Shown here piece after piece: positions 56,506 through 64,000 of a DNA stretch of 64,000 nt (its first letter is position 1; every line of letters begins with the position of its first letter). The position numbers were made by a program, and so were the translations under genes. This DNA comes from Kushneria phosphatilytica (GTDB lineage: Bacteria > Pseudomonadota > Gammaproteobacteria > Pseudomonadales > Halomonadaceae). The DNA is taken from positions 62,001 to 126,000 of the forward strand of contig NZ_CP043420.1 of NCBI RefSeq assembly GCF_008247605.1. The letters run 5' to 3'. A model generated the notes under the pieces. That model did no database searches. It saw nothing but the letters and a program-made list of their open reading frames with translations, and was not told the origin of the DNA.

Positions 56506-57981
56506 ATGGAATTCATCCATACCATTGAAAATGCGATCCGCGTCGTGATGGAGCCGATCAGCGGCTTTATCTGGGGTTATATCCTGCTTTATCTACTGCT
56601 GGGGGCGGGGGTTCTTTTCACCATCATGACGAAATTCATGCAGTTTCGTCTGATGGGACACATGGCGCGGGTCACCTTTGGTGGTCGCGGCGCAGGTGAG
56701 GGCATCAGCGCCTTCCAGGCCTTTGCGACCTCACTGGCCTCACGGGTGGGTACCGGTAATCTGGCCGGGGTGGCGATTGCCCTCTGGGTTGGTGGCCCGG
56801 GGGCCATCTTCTGGATGTGGATGACGGCGCTGGTGGGACTGGCGACCGCCTTTGTCGAGTCCACCCTGGCGCAGGTCTACAAGGTGAAGCATGAGGATGG
56901 CGTCTTCCGGGGCGGGCCGGCCTACTATATCGAGCGTGGCCTGGGACAGCGCTGGATGAGCGTGCTGTTTGCCGTCTTTCTGCTGCTGGCCTATGGCCTG
57001 GCATTCAATGGTGCGCAGTCCAATACCATTGCTCAGGCGATGAACGGTGCCTTCAGCGTGCCCAACTGGTTGACCGGGGTGGTGCTGGTGGCCCTTACCG
57101 CGCTGATCATCTATGGCGGTATTCGTTCGGTGGCTCGCACTGCCGAGAAGATTGTACCGGTCATGGCGGTGGCCTACCTGCTGGTGGCGCTCTATATCCT
57201 GGTCGTTAATATCGGTGAAGTGCCGGCCATGCTGGCGCTGATCGTCAAGAGCGCCTTCGGGCTGGGGCCGGCAGTTGGCGGGGCAGCCGGCTATGCCATC
57301 AAGGCAGCCATGGAGAACGGCGTCAAGCGCGGCCTGTTTTCCAACGAGGCAGGCATGGGGTCGGCGCCCAATGCCGCCGCCACGGCCTCGGTGAAGCATC
57401 CTGCGGCTCAGGGCCTGGTGCAGTCCTTCGGTGTGGTATGCGATACCCTGATCATTTGCAGCTGCACTGCTGTGGTCATCCTGTTGTCGGGGGTCTATGA
57501 CACGCTGATGTCCACTTCGCCCGGCCAGCATATCGAGGGCATCAAGCTGACCCAGGATGCCATGAGCGATCATCTCGGCACCTTCGGTACCTGGTTCATT
57601 GCCGTCGCCATCCTGCTGTTCGCCTTTACGTCGATCATTGGTAATTACGCTTATGGCGAGATCAACATGGGCTATCTGTTCGGCAAGCGCAGCCGTCTTG
57701 CCATTCAGGTACTGCGCCTGGCGGTACTGGCGATGGTGATGATCGGTTCGGTAGCGAAGCTGACCTTCGTCTGGGACTTTGCCGACTTCGCCATGGGCCT
57801 GATGGCGACCACCAACCTGATCGCGATCCTGTTGCTCTCACCGGTGGCCCTGCGGGCGCTGAAGGATTACGAGAAACAGCGGCGCAATGGTGTGCGCGAG
57901 CCGGTATTTGACCCCTCGGTGCTCAAGCGTCCCGAGACACTGGAACCCGGGGTCTGGGACACGCAGGCGGAACATCACTGA
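56506..57981 (+). CDS. sodium:alanine symporter family (AGCS) protein, copy 3
   Basis: A 491-residue AGCS-family symporter 50 bp behind its tandem paralogue. The same signatures occur: GTGNLAGVAIALWVGGPGAIFWMW and FSNEAGMGSAPNAAATASV. Divergence from copy 2 is highest around the outside loop and the C-terminal third (for example residues 330-350 and 380-420), where substrate or ion preference could differ. Both copies probably share one transcript. thiS follows after 71 bp. Confidence 0.93.
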   Translation: MEFIHTIENAIRVVMEPISGFIWGYILLYLLLGAGVLFTIMTKFMQFRLMGHMARVTFGGRGAGEGISAFQAFATSLASRVGTGNLAGVAIALWVGGPGAIFWMWMTALVGLATAFVESTLAQVYKVKHEDGVFRGGPAYYIERGLGQRWMSVLFAVFLLLAYGLAFNGAQSNTIAQAMNGAFSVPNWLTGVVLVALTALIIYGGIRSVARTAEKIVPVMAVAYLLVALYILVVNIGEVPAMLALIVKSAFGLGPAVGGAAGYAIKAAMENGVKRGLFSNEAGMGSAPNAAATASVKHPAAQGLVQSFGVVCDTLIICSCTAVVILLSGVYDTLMSTSPGQHIEGIKLTQDAMSDHLGTFGTWFIAVAILLFAFTSIIGNYAYGEINMGYLFGKRSRLAIQVLRLAVLAMVMIGSVAKLTFVWDFADFAMGLMATTNLIAILLLSPVALRALKDYEKQRRNGVREPVFDPSVLKRPETLEPGVWDTQAEHH

Positions 57982-58052
57982 ACGGGGATCGGCGCTGCCC
58001 CATGGGCAGCGTTATAATGAGGCGAAAGTCGACATCATGAGGAGGACGGCTC

Positions 58053-58253
58053 ATGCAGCTTACGATCAATGGCGAAAGCCGCGCGGTCGACCGGGCAGCC
58101 ACGGTGGCCGAGCTGATCGATCAGCTCGGGCTGGGGCATCGCCGTCTGGCCGTCGAGCTCAACGAAATGATCGTGCCTCGTTCGCAACATGGTGAGACGA
58201 CGCTCAGTGAAGGCGATCGTGTCGAGATCGTGCACGCCATCGGTGGCGGCTGA
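58053..58253 (+). CDS. thiS: sulfur carrier protein ThiS
   Basis: A 66-residue ubiquitin-fold sulfur carrier. The C-terminal Gly-Gly (GGG, 64-66) is adenylated and thiocarboxylated to hand sulfur to ThiG for the thiazole of thiamine. The start has AGGAGG 8-9 nt upstream. It is followed after 103 bp by thiG. ThiE, ThiF, ThiH or ThiO are not visible in this window, so the rest of the pathway lies elsewhere. No TPP riboswitch is recognised upstream. Confidence 0.93.
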   Translation: MQLTINGESRAVDRAATVAELIDQLGLGHRRLAVELNEMIVPRSQHGETTLSEGDRVEIVHAIGGG

Positions 58254-58356
58254 GGCGTCAACCATCATGCATTTGCCGACACGGTGAGCTCGTTTGCGCT
58301 GGCCGTCTCGGCAATTCAACGCCCTATACCGTGGGCTCGTTTTCCAGGAGAACGCC

Positions 58357-59160
58357 ATGAGTGCTGAAACGCGTCTCGATACGCCGCTGACGATTGCCGG
58401 GCGTACCTATGGTTCGCGGCTGCTGGTGGGGACCGGCAAGTACCGCGATTTTGATGAAACCGGACGTGCGGTTGAGGCCAGCGGGGCCGAGATCGTGACC
58501 GTCGCGGTACGTCGTTCGAACATCGGTCAGTCCCCTGATGAGCCCAGTCTGCTTGATGTCATTTCTCCCGAGCGTTACACCCTGTTGCCCAATACGGCCG
58601 GCTGTTTCAACGCACGTGATGCCGTGCGGACCTGCCAGCTGGCGCGCGAGCTGCTGGATGGGCACTCGTTGGTCAAGCTGGAAGTGCTGGGCGATGAGAG
58701 AACCCTCTATCCCAACGTTATCGAGACGGTCAGCGCCGCTCGCAGTCTGATCGATGATGGTTTCGATGTCATGGTGTACACCAGCGATGATCCCATTGTG
58801 GCGGCTGAGCTGGAGTCCATGGGCTGTTGTGCAGTGATGCCGCTTGGCTCGCTGATCGGATCCGGTCACGGTTTGCTCAATCCGCATAGCCTCTCGCTGA
58901 TTGTCGAGGCTGCGAAGGTGCCGATTCTGGTGGATGCCGGTATCGGTACACCGTCGGATGCGTCGCTGGCGATGGAAATGGGCTGTGATGGTGTGCTGGT
59001 CAATTCCGCCATCGCGCATGCCCGTCAGCCGGTGATGATGGCCTCGGCGATGAGAAAAGCAGTCGAAGCGGGGCGCGAAGCCTGGCTGGCCGAGCGCATG
59101 CCGCGCAAGACCTATGCCGCTGAACCCTCTTCGCCGATGGCCGGTCGTATCAACGGCTGA
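58357..59160 (+). CDS. thiG: thiazole synthase ThiG
   Basis: A 267-residue TIM-barrel enzyme that builds the thiazole phosphate of thiamine from 1-deoxy-D-xylulose 5-phosphate, dehydroglycine and ThiS thiocarboxylate. The Schiff-base Lys107 lies in LVKLEVLGD; the phosphate-binding end is [14 protein letters not shown]. It begins with AGGAG 6-7 nt before ATG 58357; the open frame to 58294 has no similarity. It uses the product of Dxs, which is encoded about 50 kb away in the same window. Confidence 0.96.
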   Translation: MSAETRLDTPLTIAGRTYGSRLLVGTGKYRDFDETGRAVEASGAEIVTVAVRRSNIGQSPDEPSLLDVISPERYTLLPNTAGCFNARDAVRTCQLARELLDGHSLVKLEVLGDERTLYPNVIETVSAARSLIDDGFDVMVYTSDDPIVAAELESMGCCAVMPLGSLIGSGHGLLNPHSLSLIVEAAKVPILVDAGIGTPSDASLAMEMGCDGVLVNSAIAHARQPVMMASAMRKAVEAGREAWLAERMPRKTYAAEPSSPMAGRING

Positions 59161-59237
59161 TTGTCTTTCAATACCCGTGCAGGTCTGCTCGCCCAAAGGT
59201 GGCCGGCCTGTCTTTATCCGGACAACACGGCATCATC

Positions 59238-59975
59238 ATGTCCCGTAATGAGCAACAACCGATCTCCGCTGAAGCGGATCATCTCAACGACGTCGAGCAG
59301 CGTCCGAAGCGTGGTGTGCGCAGCTATGTGCTACGTGGCGGGAGAATGACCCAGGCCCAGCAGCGAGGCCTTGATGAGGTTTTCCCGCGTATGGGGCTGA
59401 CTCTGGCGCAGGGGCCGATTGATCCCGTCGAAATCTTCGGTCGGCGTGCCCCGCTGGTGGTGGAGATCGGGTTCGGCATGGGCGGGTCGCTGCTGGAGCA
59501 GGCGCTGGCGCATCCACAGACCGATTTCATCGGTATCGAGGTACATCCCCCCGGTGTGGGCAAGCTGCTTGATGAAGCCGACAAGGCAGGCGTGGAGAAT
59601 CTTCGCATCTATCGGGAAGATGCCATGCAGGTGCTTGATGAAGCGCTGCCGGCCGGCATGGTCGATACCCTGCAGCTGTTCTTTCCCGATCCATGGCCGA
59701 AGAAGAAGCACCACAAGCGACGCATTGTTCAGCCTGCCTTCCTGGCGCGCGTTCATCGGGTGCTGCGACCGGAAGGTCGGCTGCACATGGCGACCGATTG
59801 GGCCAATTATGCCGAGCATATGGTGGCTGTCATGCACGAAACGCCGGGCTTTGAAAATACGGCCGAGCAGGGCGATTTCGTACCGCGCCCGGCATTTCGT
59901 CCATTAACCAAGTTCGAGACGCGCGGTGAGCGGCTCGGCCATGGTGTCTGGGACCTGATTTATCGCCGGGTGTGA
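59238..59975 (+). CDS. trmB: tRNA (guanine-N7-)-methyltransferase
   Basis: A 245-residue SAM-dependent enzyme that makes m7G46 in many tRNAs. It has the SAM motif EIGFGMGGSL, the IGIEVHPPGVGKLL segment and the TrmB signature FPDPWPKKKHHKRR, with C-terminal FETRGERLGHGVWDL. Start 59238 (MSRNEQQP) is preferred over upstream codons, but the ribosome binding site is weak. It follows thiG by 77 bp, a common arrangement in gammaproteobacteria. The hairpin behind it at 60050 points to the other strand. Confidence 0.95.
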   Translation: MSRNEQQPISAEADHLNDVEQRPKRGVRSYVLRGGRMTQAQQRGLDEVFPRMGLTLAQGPIDPVEIFGRRAPLVVEIGFGMGGSLLEQALAHPQTDFIGIEVHPPGVGKLLDEADKAGVENLRIYREDAMQVLDEALPAGMVDTLQLFFPDPWPKKKHHKRRIVQPAFLARVHRVLRPEGRLHMATDWANYAEHMVAVMHETPGFENTAEQGDFVPRPAFRPLTKFETRGERLGHGVWDLIYRRV

Positions 59976-60044
59976 CACTTCTGTCATGGCTGTTGGTTCG
60001 TTCAGGCAGGCCAGTAAGCCGCAGTGACTATTGGAACAGACAGT

Positions 60045-60068
60045 AAAAAGCCGCCCCGGTGGGGCGGC
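60045..60068 (-). terminator. orphan intrinsic terminator on the minus strand
   Basis: The 8-bp stem GCCGCCCC/GGGGCGGC (loop ACC on the minus strand) is followed on the minus strand by TTTTT; on the plus strand only GAAAGG follows. It lies behind trmB but is oriented for minus-strand transcripts. No minus-strand gene is called in front of it (60069-60230). Confidence 0.7.
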
Positions 60069-60186
60069 GAAAGGACCGTGACTAGCTTGATGAGGAGATG
60101 ACTACAGATGGGAGGCCTGACCTCCTCCCGTTTGTAGCCATGTGGCGCATGGCAAGCACCACACCTTCAACTCTGGAGGATAGGGC

Positions 60187-60218
60187 TTGATGTGTCAATA
60201 ATAATGAGAATAATTTTC
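60187..60218. promoter_or_regulatory. Fur box over a plus-strand promoter
   Basis: AATAATGAGAATAATTTTC (60200-60218) matches 15 of 19 positions of the Fur consensus GATAATGATAATCATTATC and is nearly palindromic. It overlaps the -10 hexamer AATAAT (60209-60214) of a promoter with -35 TTGATG (60187-60192) and a 16-bp spacer. Iron-dependent repression of the following membrane-protein gene is expected. Confidence 0.65.
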
Positions 60219-60285
60219 ATTGGTATTCATGACCGGAACAACTGCTTTTGGCATGCCGGGCTCACGTCCGAGCCGACAAGCAGGT

Positions 60286-60837
60286 ATGCTGGCAAGCGAT
60301 CAACGAGCCATGGGCATCGGGACTGAATGTAGCATGCGTGCTGTTCGAATCGACCGTCGTAATGAAGACCAAACCCGCCCGCCAGTACTGAATGCACTGA
60401 TTCTGGTGACCCTGGTCACCATCGTCGTGGCGTGCTGGTATCTCGGCTATTACTATCTTGGCAGTGCCGGTGACAGGACTCGCTGGTTACCGCCGGCGCC
60501 CTTCTGCAACGTACTGAAAGGTTCCTGTCACACGCGTCTGGCCCAGCATGGTGCTCTGGAAACCCATGTCGCACTGCATGATCGACGGCTTGATATCACC
60601 GTGCGCACCGAAGACATGGCCGCGCAAACGGTTCAGGGGGTTCTCGGCGGGCGCAATGAATACACCAGGACATGGGATATCGAGCTGCATCAGGTGGCGT
60701 TGCACCACTATACCGGGACGATACCCGTACGCTTCTGCCAGCGCTCGTCACAAAGCTGGCGCCTGCTCATCCGGGTGATCGATCAGGAAGGGCACAGACT
60801 TGGCAGCTGGTACGATTTCGATCAGCCATGTCAATAG
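60286..60837 (+). CDS. single-pass membrane protein of unknown function, probably Fur-regulated
   Basis: A protein of about 183 residues without recognised family. A basic N-terminus is followed by one membrane segment (about 37-58, LNALILVTLVTIVVACWYLG) and an outside domain of about 120 residues with four cysteines (PFCNVLKGSC, RFCQRSS, and C just before the end) that could form disulfides. The start is uncertain: ATG 60286 has a weak GCAGG; ATG 60229, 60310 and 60334 are in frame. A Fur box overlaps the promoter just upstream, so an iron-related role is inferred. It is convergent with the FKBP gene. Confidence 0.55.
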   Translation: MLASDQRAMGIGTECSMRAVRIDRRNEDQTRPPVLNALILVTLVTIVVACWYLGYYYLGSAGDRTRWLPPAPFCNVLKGSCHTRLAQHGALETHVALHDRRLDITVRTEDMAAQTVQGVLGGRNEYTRTWDIELHQVALHHYTGTIPVRFCQRSSQSWRLLIRVIDQEGHRLGSWYDFDQPCQ

Positions 60838-60859
60838 CCTCAAACAACCTTCAAATGAA

Positions 60860-61116
60860 TTATCCACAAATTCAACGCGCGGCCATTTGCCGCCTGTGGG
60901 TAATTGACAGTGCTCGGAAAATTCGTTATCGCGCTTGCCGGGCATGAAATTTTTATTCTTTTATATCAGTGCGTTGCCGGAGATTTGTAAAGGCTTTTTG
61001 CTATGCTGGAACATGGCTGCCGTGCGCCTGCAACCTCTTTTCACGTCTCGCTACTGGTAGAGAATTCATGCTCCCTCACACTTGTTCCACATAATTATCC
61101 ACACCCCTGTGAATCA
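60860..61116. other. noncoding stretch with four DnaA-box-like sites
   Basis: Two perfect DnaA boxes TTATCCACA occur at 60860-60868 and 61095-61103. Each is followed by a one-mismatch box in inverse orientation: TGTGGGTAA (60895-60903) and TGTGAATCA (61108-61116). Between the pairs lies an AT-rich stretch (about 60908-61000). The whole 387-bp gap from 60838 to 61224 contains no supportable gene. Confidence 0.55.
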
Positions 61117-61178
61117 CAATGTGCAAGTGAACATGGGGTGATGGCAGCACGGAAAGGGGCAGGGAAAGGAGAAACAAC

Positions 61179-61205
61179 AACGCCCGGGAAAGTTTCCCGG
61201 GCGTT
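61179..61205 (-). terminator. terminator of the FKBP gene
   Basis: A 12-bp stem (AACGCCCGGGAA / TTCCCGGGCGTT) with a 3-nt loop lies 19 bp after the stop codon on the minus strand and is followed by GTTGTTTC, a T-rich but interrupted tract. Confidence 0.8.
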
Positions 61206-61224
61206 ATCGTGATTGCGCGCTGCT

Positions 61225-62157
61225 TCAGTTCGAGGCTGCCGAAGCCGACGCGTCGCTATCGTTGGCACTGCTGTCGTCATTGGAGCCGGTCTGCGCGGAC
61301 TGGTCTGCGCTTCCCTGAGCGCTGGCAGTGCTGTCATCCGAGCTCTTGACGTCATCGCCGACTGCAATCAGATGCACCTTGAAGATGAGCGTCTGATTGG
61401 GACCGATCGGCCCGGTACCGCCCTGGCCATAGGCCAGATCGGCCGGCACGTAGATCATCCAGGTCGCGCCTTCATGCATCATCTGGAGCGCCTGCTGCCA
61501 GCCCTCGATGACCTGATTGACCTGGAAGGTGACCGGCTGACCACGCTTGTAGGAGCTGTCGAAGACCTTGCCATCGATGGTCTTGCCTTCATAGTCGACC
61601 TTGACCTGGTCATCGGCCGAGGGCTGCGGGCCGTCACCCTGGTCGACCACCTTGTACTGCAGGCCTGAGTCAGTGGTCTTTACGCCATCCTTCTCAGCGT
61701 TCTGCTTGAGAAACTTCTCGCCGGCGGCCTTGTTGTCCTGAGCCTCCTGCTTCTGTTTCTGCTGCTGCTGGGCAATCATCTTCTGCTGATACTGCTTCAG
61801 GGCCTGACTGATCTGGTCCTGGCTCAGCTTGAGTTCCTTGCCGTTGTAGCCGTCGCGAATACCCTGAGTGAAGGTATCGAGATCCAGGTCGCTCATGTCC
61901 TGACTCATGTTCTGAGCCATGGTGGCCCCGATGGCATAGCTCAGTCGGGCCTGGTCGGACTTGAACGGTCCCTTGTCGCCGTCTTTCTGCTGGTTATCGC
62001 CGTTCTCGCTACCGCTGCCGGTATTGTCGGCCTGCTGGCTGCTCTGCTGCTGATCGTTGTTCGACTGATCGGCCTGGTCGTTGTCATCCGACCCGTTGGA
62101 GCAACCGGTCAGGATCAGCAGGGCACTGAGCGTGGCGACGCTCACCAGTTTATTCAT
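61225..62157 (-). CDS. FKBP-type peptidyl-prolyl isomerase lipoprotein (FkpA/Mip-like)
   Basis: A 310-residue periplasmic folding helper. Residues 1-19 form a lipoprotein signal with LTGC (Cys19). A low-complexity Asn/Gln/Ser/Asp linker (20-62) precedes an FKBP_N dimerisation domain (about 65-150), with a Gln/Lys-rich coiled coil, and the FKBP catalytic domain (about 158-267: VKVDYEGKTIDGKVFDSSY, VIEGWQQALQMM, IYVPADLAYG, LIFKVHLI). The C-terminal 43 residues are a second acidic Ser/Asp/Ala tail not found in E. coli FkpA. The acidic flanks suit a high-salt periplasm. A terminator follows. Confidence 0.93.
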   Translation of the reverse strand: MNKLVSVATLSALLILTGCSNGSDDNDQADQSNNDQQQSSQQADNTGSGSENGDNQQKDGDKGPFKSDQARLSYAIGATMAQNMSQDMSDLDLDTFTQGIRDGYNGKELKLSQDQISQALKQYQQKMIAQQQQKQKQEAQDNKAAGEKFLKQNAEKDGVKTTDSGLQYKVVDQGDGPQPSADDQVKVDYEGKTIDGKVFDSSYKRGQPVTFQVNQVIEGWQQALQMMHEGATWMIYVPADLAYGQGGTGPIGPNQTLIFKVHLIAVGDDVKSSDDSTASAQGSADQSAQTGSNDDSSANDSDASASAASN

Positions 62158-62299
62158 GAAGACTCCTGAGACTGAGGACTTTAAACGAATGGCTGCACGG
62201 AGAACCGCAGGATAGCCATTCGCCTGTAGTGGTTTGAGACTTTATCAGGGGGCGTCGAGTTCCGCATCCGTTGTGCATCATTGCCCGCGGGCTAACCGG

Positions 62300-62641
62300 T
62301 TACAGCAGCCGGGTCCCCAGGGGCACCGTAGCGTCCGGGATGCACAGGGCGACCTGTTGCTGTTCGTTGTGAAAGCCGGTGACCAAGCATTCCGACATGA
62401 TCGGCCCGATCTGCCGGGGTGGCAGGTTGGTGACGGCGACCACCAGCCGGTCGACCAGCTGCTCCGGCGTATAGAGTTCAGTGATCTGCGCGCTGGATTT
62501 TTTCACCCCGAGCTTCTCACCGAAATCGATATGAAGGATCAAAGCCGGCTTGCGTGCTTCGGGGAAAGGTTCGGCACTGACGACCCGGCCTACTCTTAGC
62601 TCGACCTTCAGAAAGTCATCCCGGGTGATGGTGTCGCTCAT
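62300..62641 (-). CDS. csaA: CsaA-type tRNA-binding domain protein
   Basis: A 113-residue stand-alone OB-fold tRNA-binding protein (EMAP II-like). The family pattern is complete: FLKVELRVGRVVSAEPFPEARKPALILHIDFGEKLGVKKSSAQIT and NLPPRQIGPIMSECLVTGF. CsaA has been linked to chaperone-like and secretion roles in Bacillus, but the bacterial function is not well defined; YgjH of E. coli is a relative. Start 62641 has GGAG about 9 nt upstream, while the open frame to 62722 lacks similarity. It is transcribed towards the FKBP gene, 142 bp away. Confidence 0.9.
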   Translation of the reverse strand: MSDTITRDDFLKVELRVGRVVSAEPFPEARKPALILHIDFGEKLGVKKSSAQITELYTPEQLVDRLVVAVTNLPPRQIGPIMSECLVTGFHNEQQQVALCIPDATVPLGTRLL

Positions 62642-62780
62642 CGATGCTTCTCCGATCGGTGATGGATCGCTGAGCTTACCCCGTCGAATGGCACAGATCA
62701 TGTCGTGGCGACATCGAGTCATCCCCCGATGCTATCCGCCAGCAAAGGATGAGCGCAGCGCGAGTGATCCGAACGCCTGA

Positions 62781-64000
62781 TTACTTCAGTGCCAGCCGAT
62801 GTGCCAGCCGATGCAGGTTTCCGCTGTTCATCTGCAGGGCACGTGCCGTGGCGGCCCAGTTGTGATTGTGCGCTGCCAACGCCCGGGCAATGTGCTGGCG
62901 TTGAAAGTCATCGACCGCATCGCGCAGGGAGCGCCAGTCGGACTCGGTGTCATCAGCCCTCGGCAGGGCGCTGACAGTCGATGGCGCCGTTTCGGTTGGG
63001 GCGGATGCCGGATCCGGGTCCGGCAGCTCCAGATGTTCAGCGCGAATGCGCACGATACTCTGGCGGCGGGTTTCGGCGCTGCCGGGCACTTGCGCCCCCA
63101 GAGCGCGTAATGCAGCTCGCCCGAGGGTATGTTCGAGTTCTCGCACATTACCCGGCCAGTGCCAGTTCATCAGGGTGCGTTCGGCAGCCTCGTCGAGGCG
63201 CAGATTGGCCACTCCCAGCCGGATCCGGTTGTCCTCCAGGAAGTGACCCGCCAGCAGGGCAATATCCTCGCGGCGGTCACGCAGCGCCGGGATCTCCAGA
63301 GGGAAGACACCCAGCCGGTGGTAGAGGTCCTCGCGAAAGCGTCCGGCCGCCACTTCGGCACGCAGGTCGCGATTGGTCACCGCCACCACTCGCACATCGA
63401 TTTTTACGCTCTTCTCGCTGCCCAGTGGCTGGATCTCGCCTTCCTGAAGCACTCGCAGCAGCTTGGGCTGCAGGTTCAGTGGCAGCTCGCCGATCTCGTC
63501 GAGCATCAGGGTGCCGCCATCGGCCATGGCGAAGTGTCCGCGATGGTCACGCACTGCGCCGGAAAAGGCCCCCCGGCGGTGACCGAACAGCTCGCTCTCC
63601 ACCAATGCTTCGGGCAGGGTGGCGCAATTGACCCGTACCAGCGGGGCATGGCTGCGCGAGGAGAGTTCGTGCAGCCGCCGGGTGATCAACTCCTTGCCGA
63701 CGCCGGTTTCACCGTGCAGCAATACGCTCATATCGGTGGGTGCTACCAGCGCCAGGCTCTCTTCGAGTCGCCGCATGGCGGGACTGAGCCATTGCGGGGT
63801 GTGGCTCGGCAGTGAGGACTCCGGTGCCAGTGCCTCATTGAGCCGCGAGCGGGTGTCACTGAGCTGCCAGGCAAGCCGCAGACAGGTGCCAAGCAGGCCG
63901 GCGGCGGCCAGCAGCTCATCATCATCGATGGTGGCGAGCCGGCCGGGTTCGAGGGCGTCAAGCGTCAACATGCCGATCAGTCGTTCGCCATCACGCAGGG
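62781..64000 (-). CDS. norR: NorR-type nitric-oxide-responsive sigma-54 activator, 5' end missing
   Basis: The C-terminal ~406 residues of a NorR-like enhancer-binding protein; the frame continues past the right edge with the end of the GAF sensor domain (DGERLIGMLTLDALEP). The AAA+ domain has Walker A GETGVGKE, the sigma-54 loop GAFSGA (normally GAFTGA), Walker B LMLDEIGEL and the R-finger region. The C-terminal Fis-type helix-turn-helix ending HNHNWAATARALQMNSGNLHRLAHRL is very close to E. coli NorR. NorR binds NO through GAF-domain iron and activates NO-detoxifying genes. The apparent ATG at 63971 is internal. Its targets are not in the window. Confidence 0.9.
   Translation of the reverse strand, partial: LRDGERLIGMLTLDALEPGRLATIDDDELLAAAGLLGTCLRLAWQLSDTRSRLNEALAPESSLPSHTPQWLSPAMRRLEESLALVAPTDMSVLLHGETGVGKELITRRLHELSSRSHAPLVRVNCATLPEALVESELFGHRRGAFSGAVRDHRGHFAMADGGTLMLDEIGELPLNLQPKLLRVLQEGEIQPLGSEKSVKIDVRVVAVTNRDLRAEVAAGRFREDLYHRLGVFPLEIPALRDRREDIALLAGHFLEDNRIRLGVANLRLDEAAERTLMNWHWPGNVRELEHTLGRAALRALGAQVPGSAETRRQSIVRIRAEHLELPDPDPASAPTETAPSTVSALPRADDTESDWRSLRDAVDDFQRQHIARALAAHNHNWAATARALQMNSGNLHRLAHRLALK

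Noticed and set aside
58254..58356. Riboswitch or regulatory leader between thiS and thiG
   Set aside because: No TPP-riboswitch core motifs are present and the gap is only 103 bp.

Overview
The window looks like a chromosomal segment of a moderately halophilic gammaproteobacterium, most likely of the family Halomonadaceae (Halomonas, Kushneria, Salinicola or a relative). This is inferred from the high GC content with strong GC3 bias, the many sodium-coupled carriers (two NhaC-type and three AGCS-type), and gammaproteobacterial gene blocks such as xseB-ispA-dxs and thiS-thiG-trmB. I see no insertion sequences, prophage, CRISPR arrays, rRNA or tRNA genes. Both ends cut genes: an SDR oxidoreductase at the left and norR at the right.

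Layout, 1-16 kb: partial SDR dehydrogenase, PAP2 phosphatase, a beta-hydroxyacid dehydrogenase and NhaC antiporter on the minus strand, serA (minus), then xseB-ispA-dxs (isoprenoid precursors), djlA, a CynX-like MFS carrier, a methyltransferase, ribA (minus), hemE with an overlapping DCC protein, and speE.

16-26 kb is an amino-acid sensing and uptake block. A near-consensus sigma-54 promoter precedes aapJQMP (ABC amino-acid importer). It is followed by a RidA-family protein and two overlapping chemoreceptors, the first with an amino-acid type dCache sensor. 26-33 kb holds a predicted beta-propeller protein, fpr, azoR, a second NhaC carrier, and a nitrogen block glnK-amtB-glnK in which PII genes flank the ammonium channel; the upstream one has its own sigma-54-like promoter. 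33-41 kb carries ubiK, an OPT transporter, comM, a cold-shock gene, a predicted lipoprotein trehalase, an Old Yellow Enzyme and a cation/Ca2+ exchanger.

41.8-46.7 kb is a compact minus-strand catabolic operon: DeoR regulator, OtnK-type kinase, OtnC-type decarboxylase, a lambda-crystallin/L-gulonate 3-dehydrogenase-like enzyme and a KdgT-like permease. It resembles the threonate/erythronate pathways, but the expected OtnI isomerase is absent and the dehydrogenase belongs to a different family. This is the best candidate for an undescribed pathway variant. 47-50 kb is a likely sulfite module (LysR, cytoplasmic sulfite-oxidase fold, TDT exporter) behind a promoter with a LysR-type palindrome. 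50-58 kb has three AGCS symporters, two of them a tandem duplication, around an aminotransferase-lipoprotein-hydrolase-DUF423 run.

58-64 kb: thiS, thiG, trmB, a small membrane protein behind a Fur box, a noncoding stretch with DnaA boxes, an FKBP lipoprotein, csaA and norR. Two intrinsic terminators, near 39.1 and 60.05 kb, point at the minus strand with no obvious gene in front of them and suggest unannotated small transcripts.
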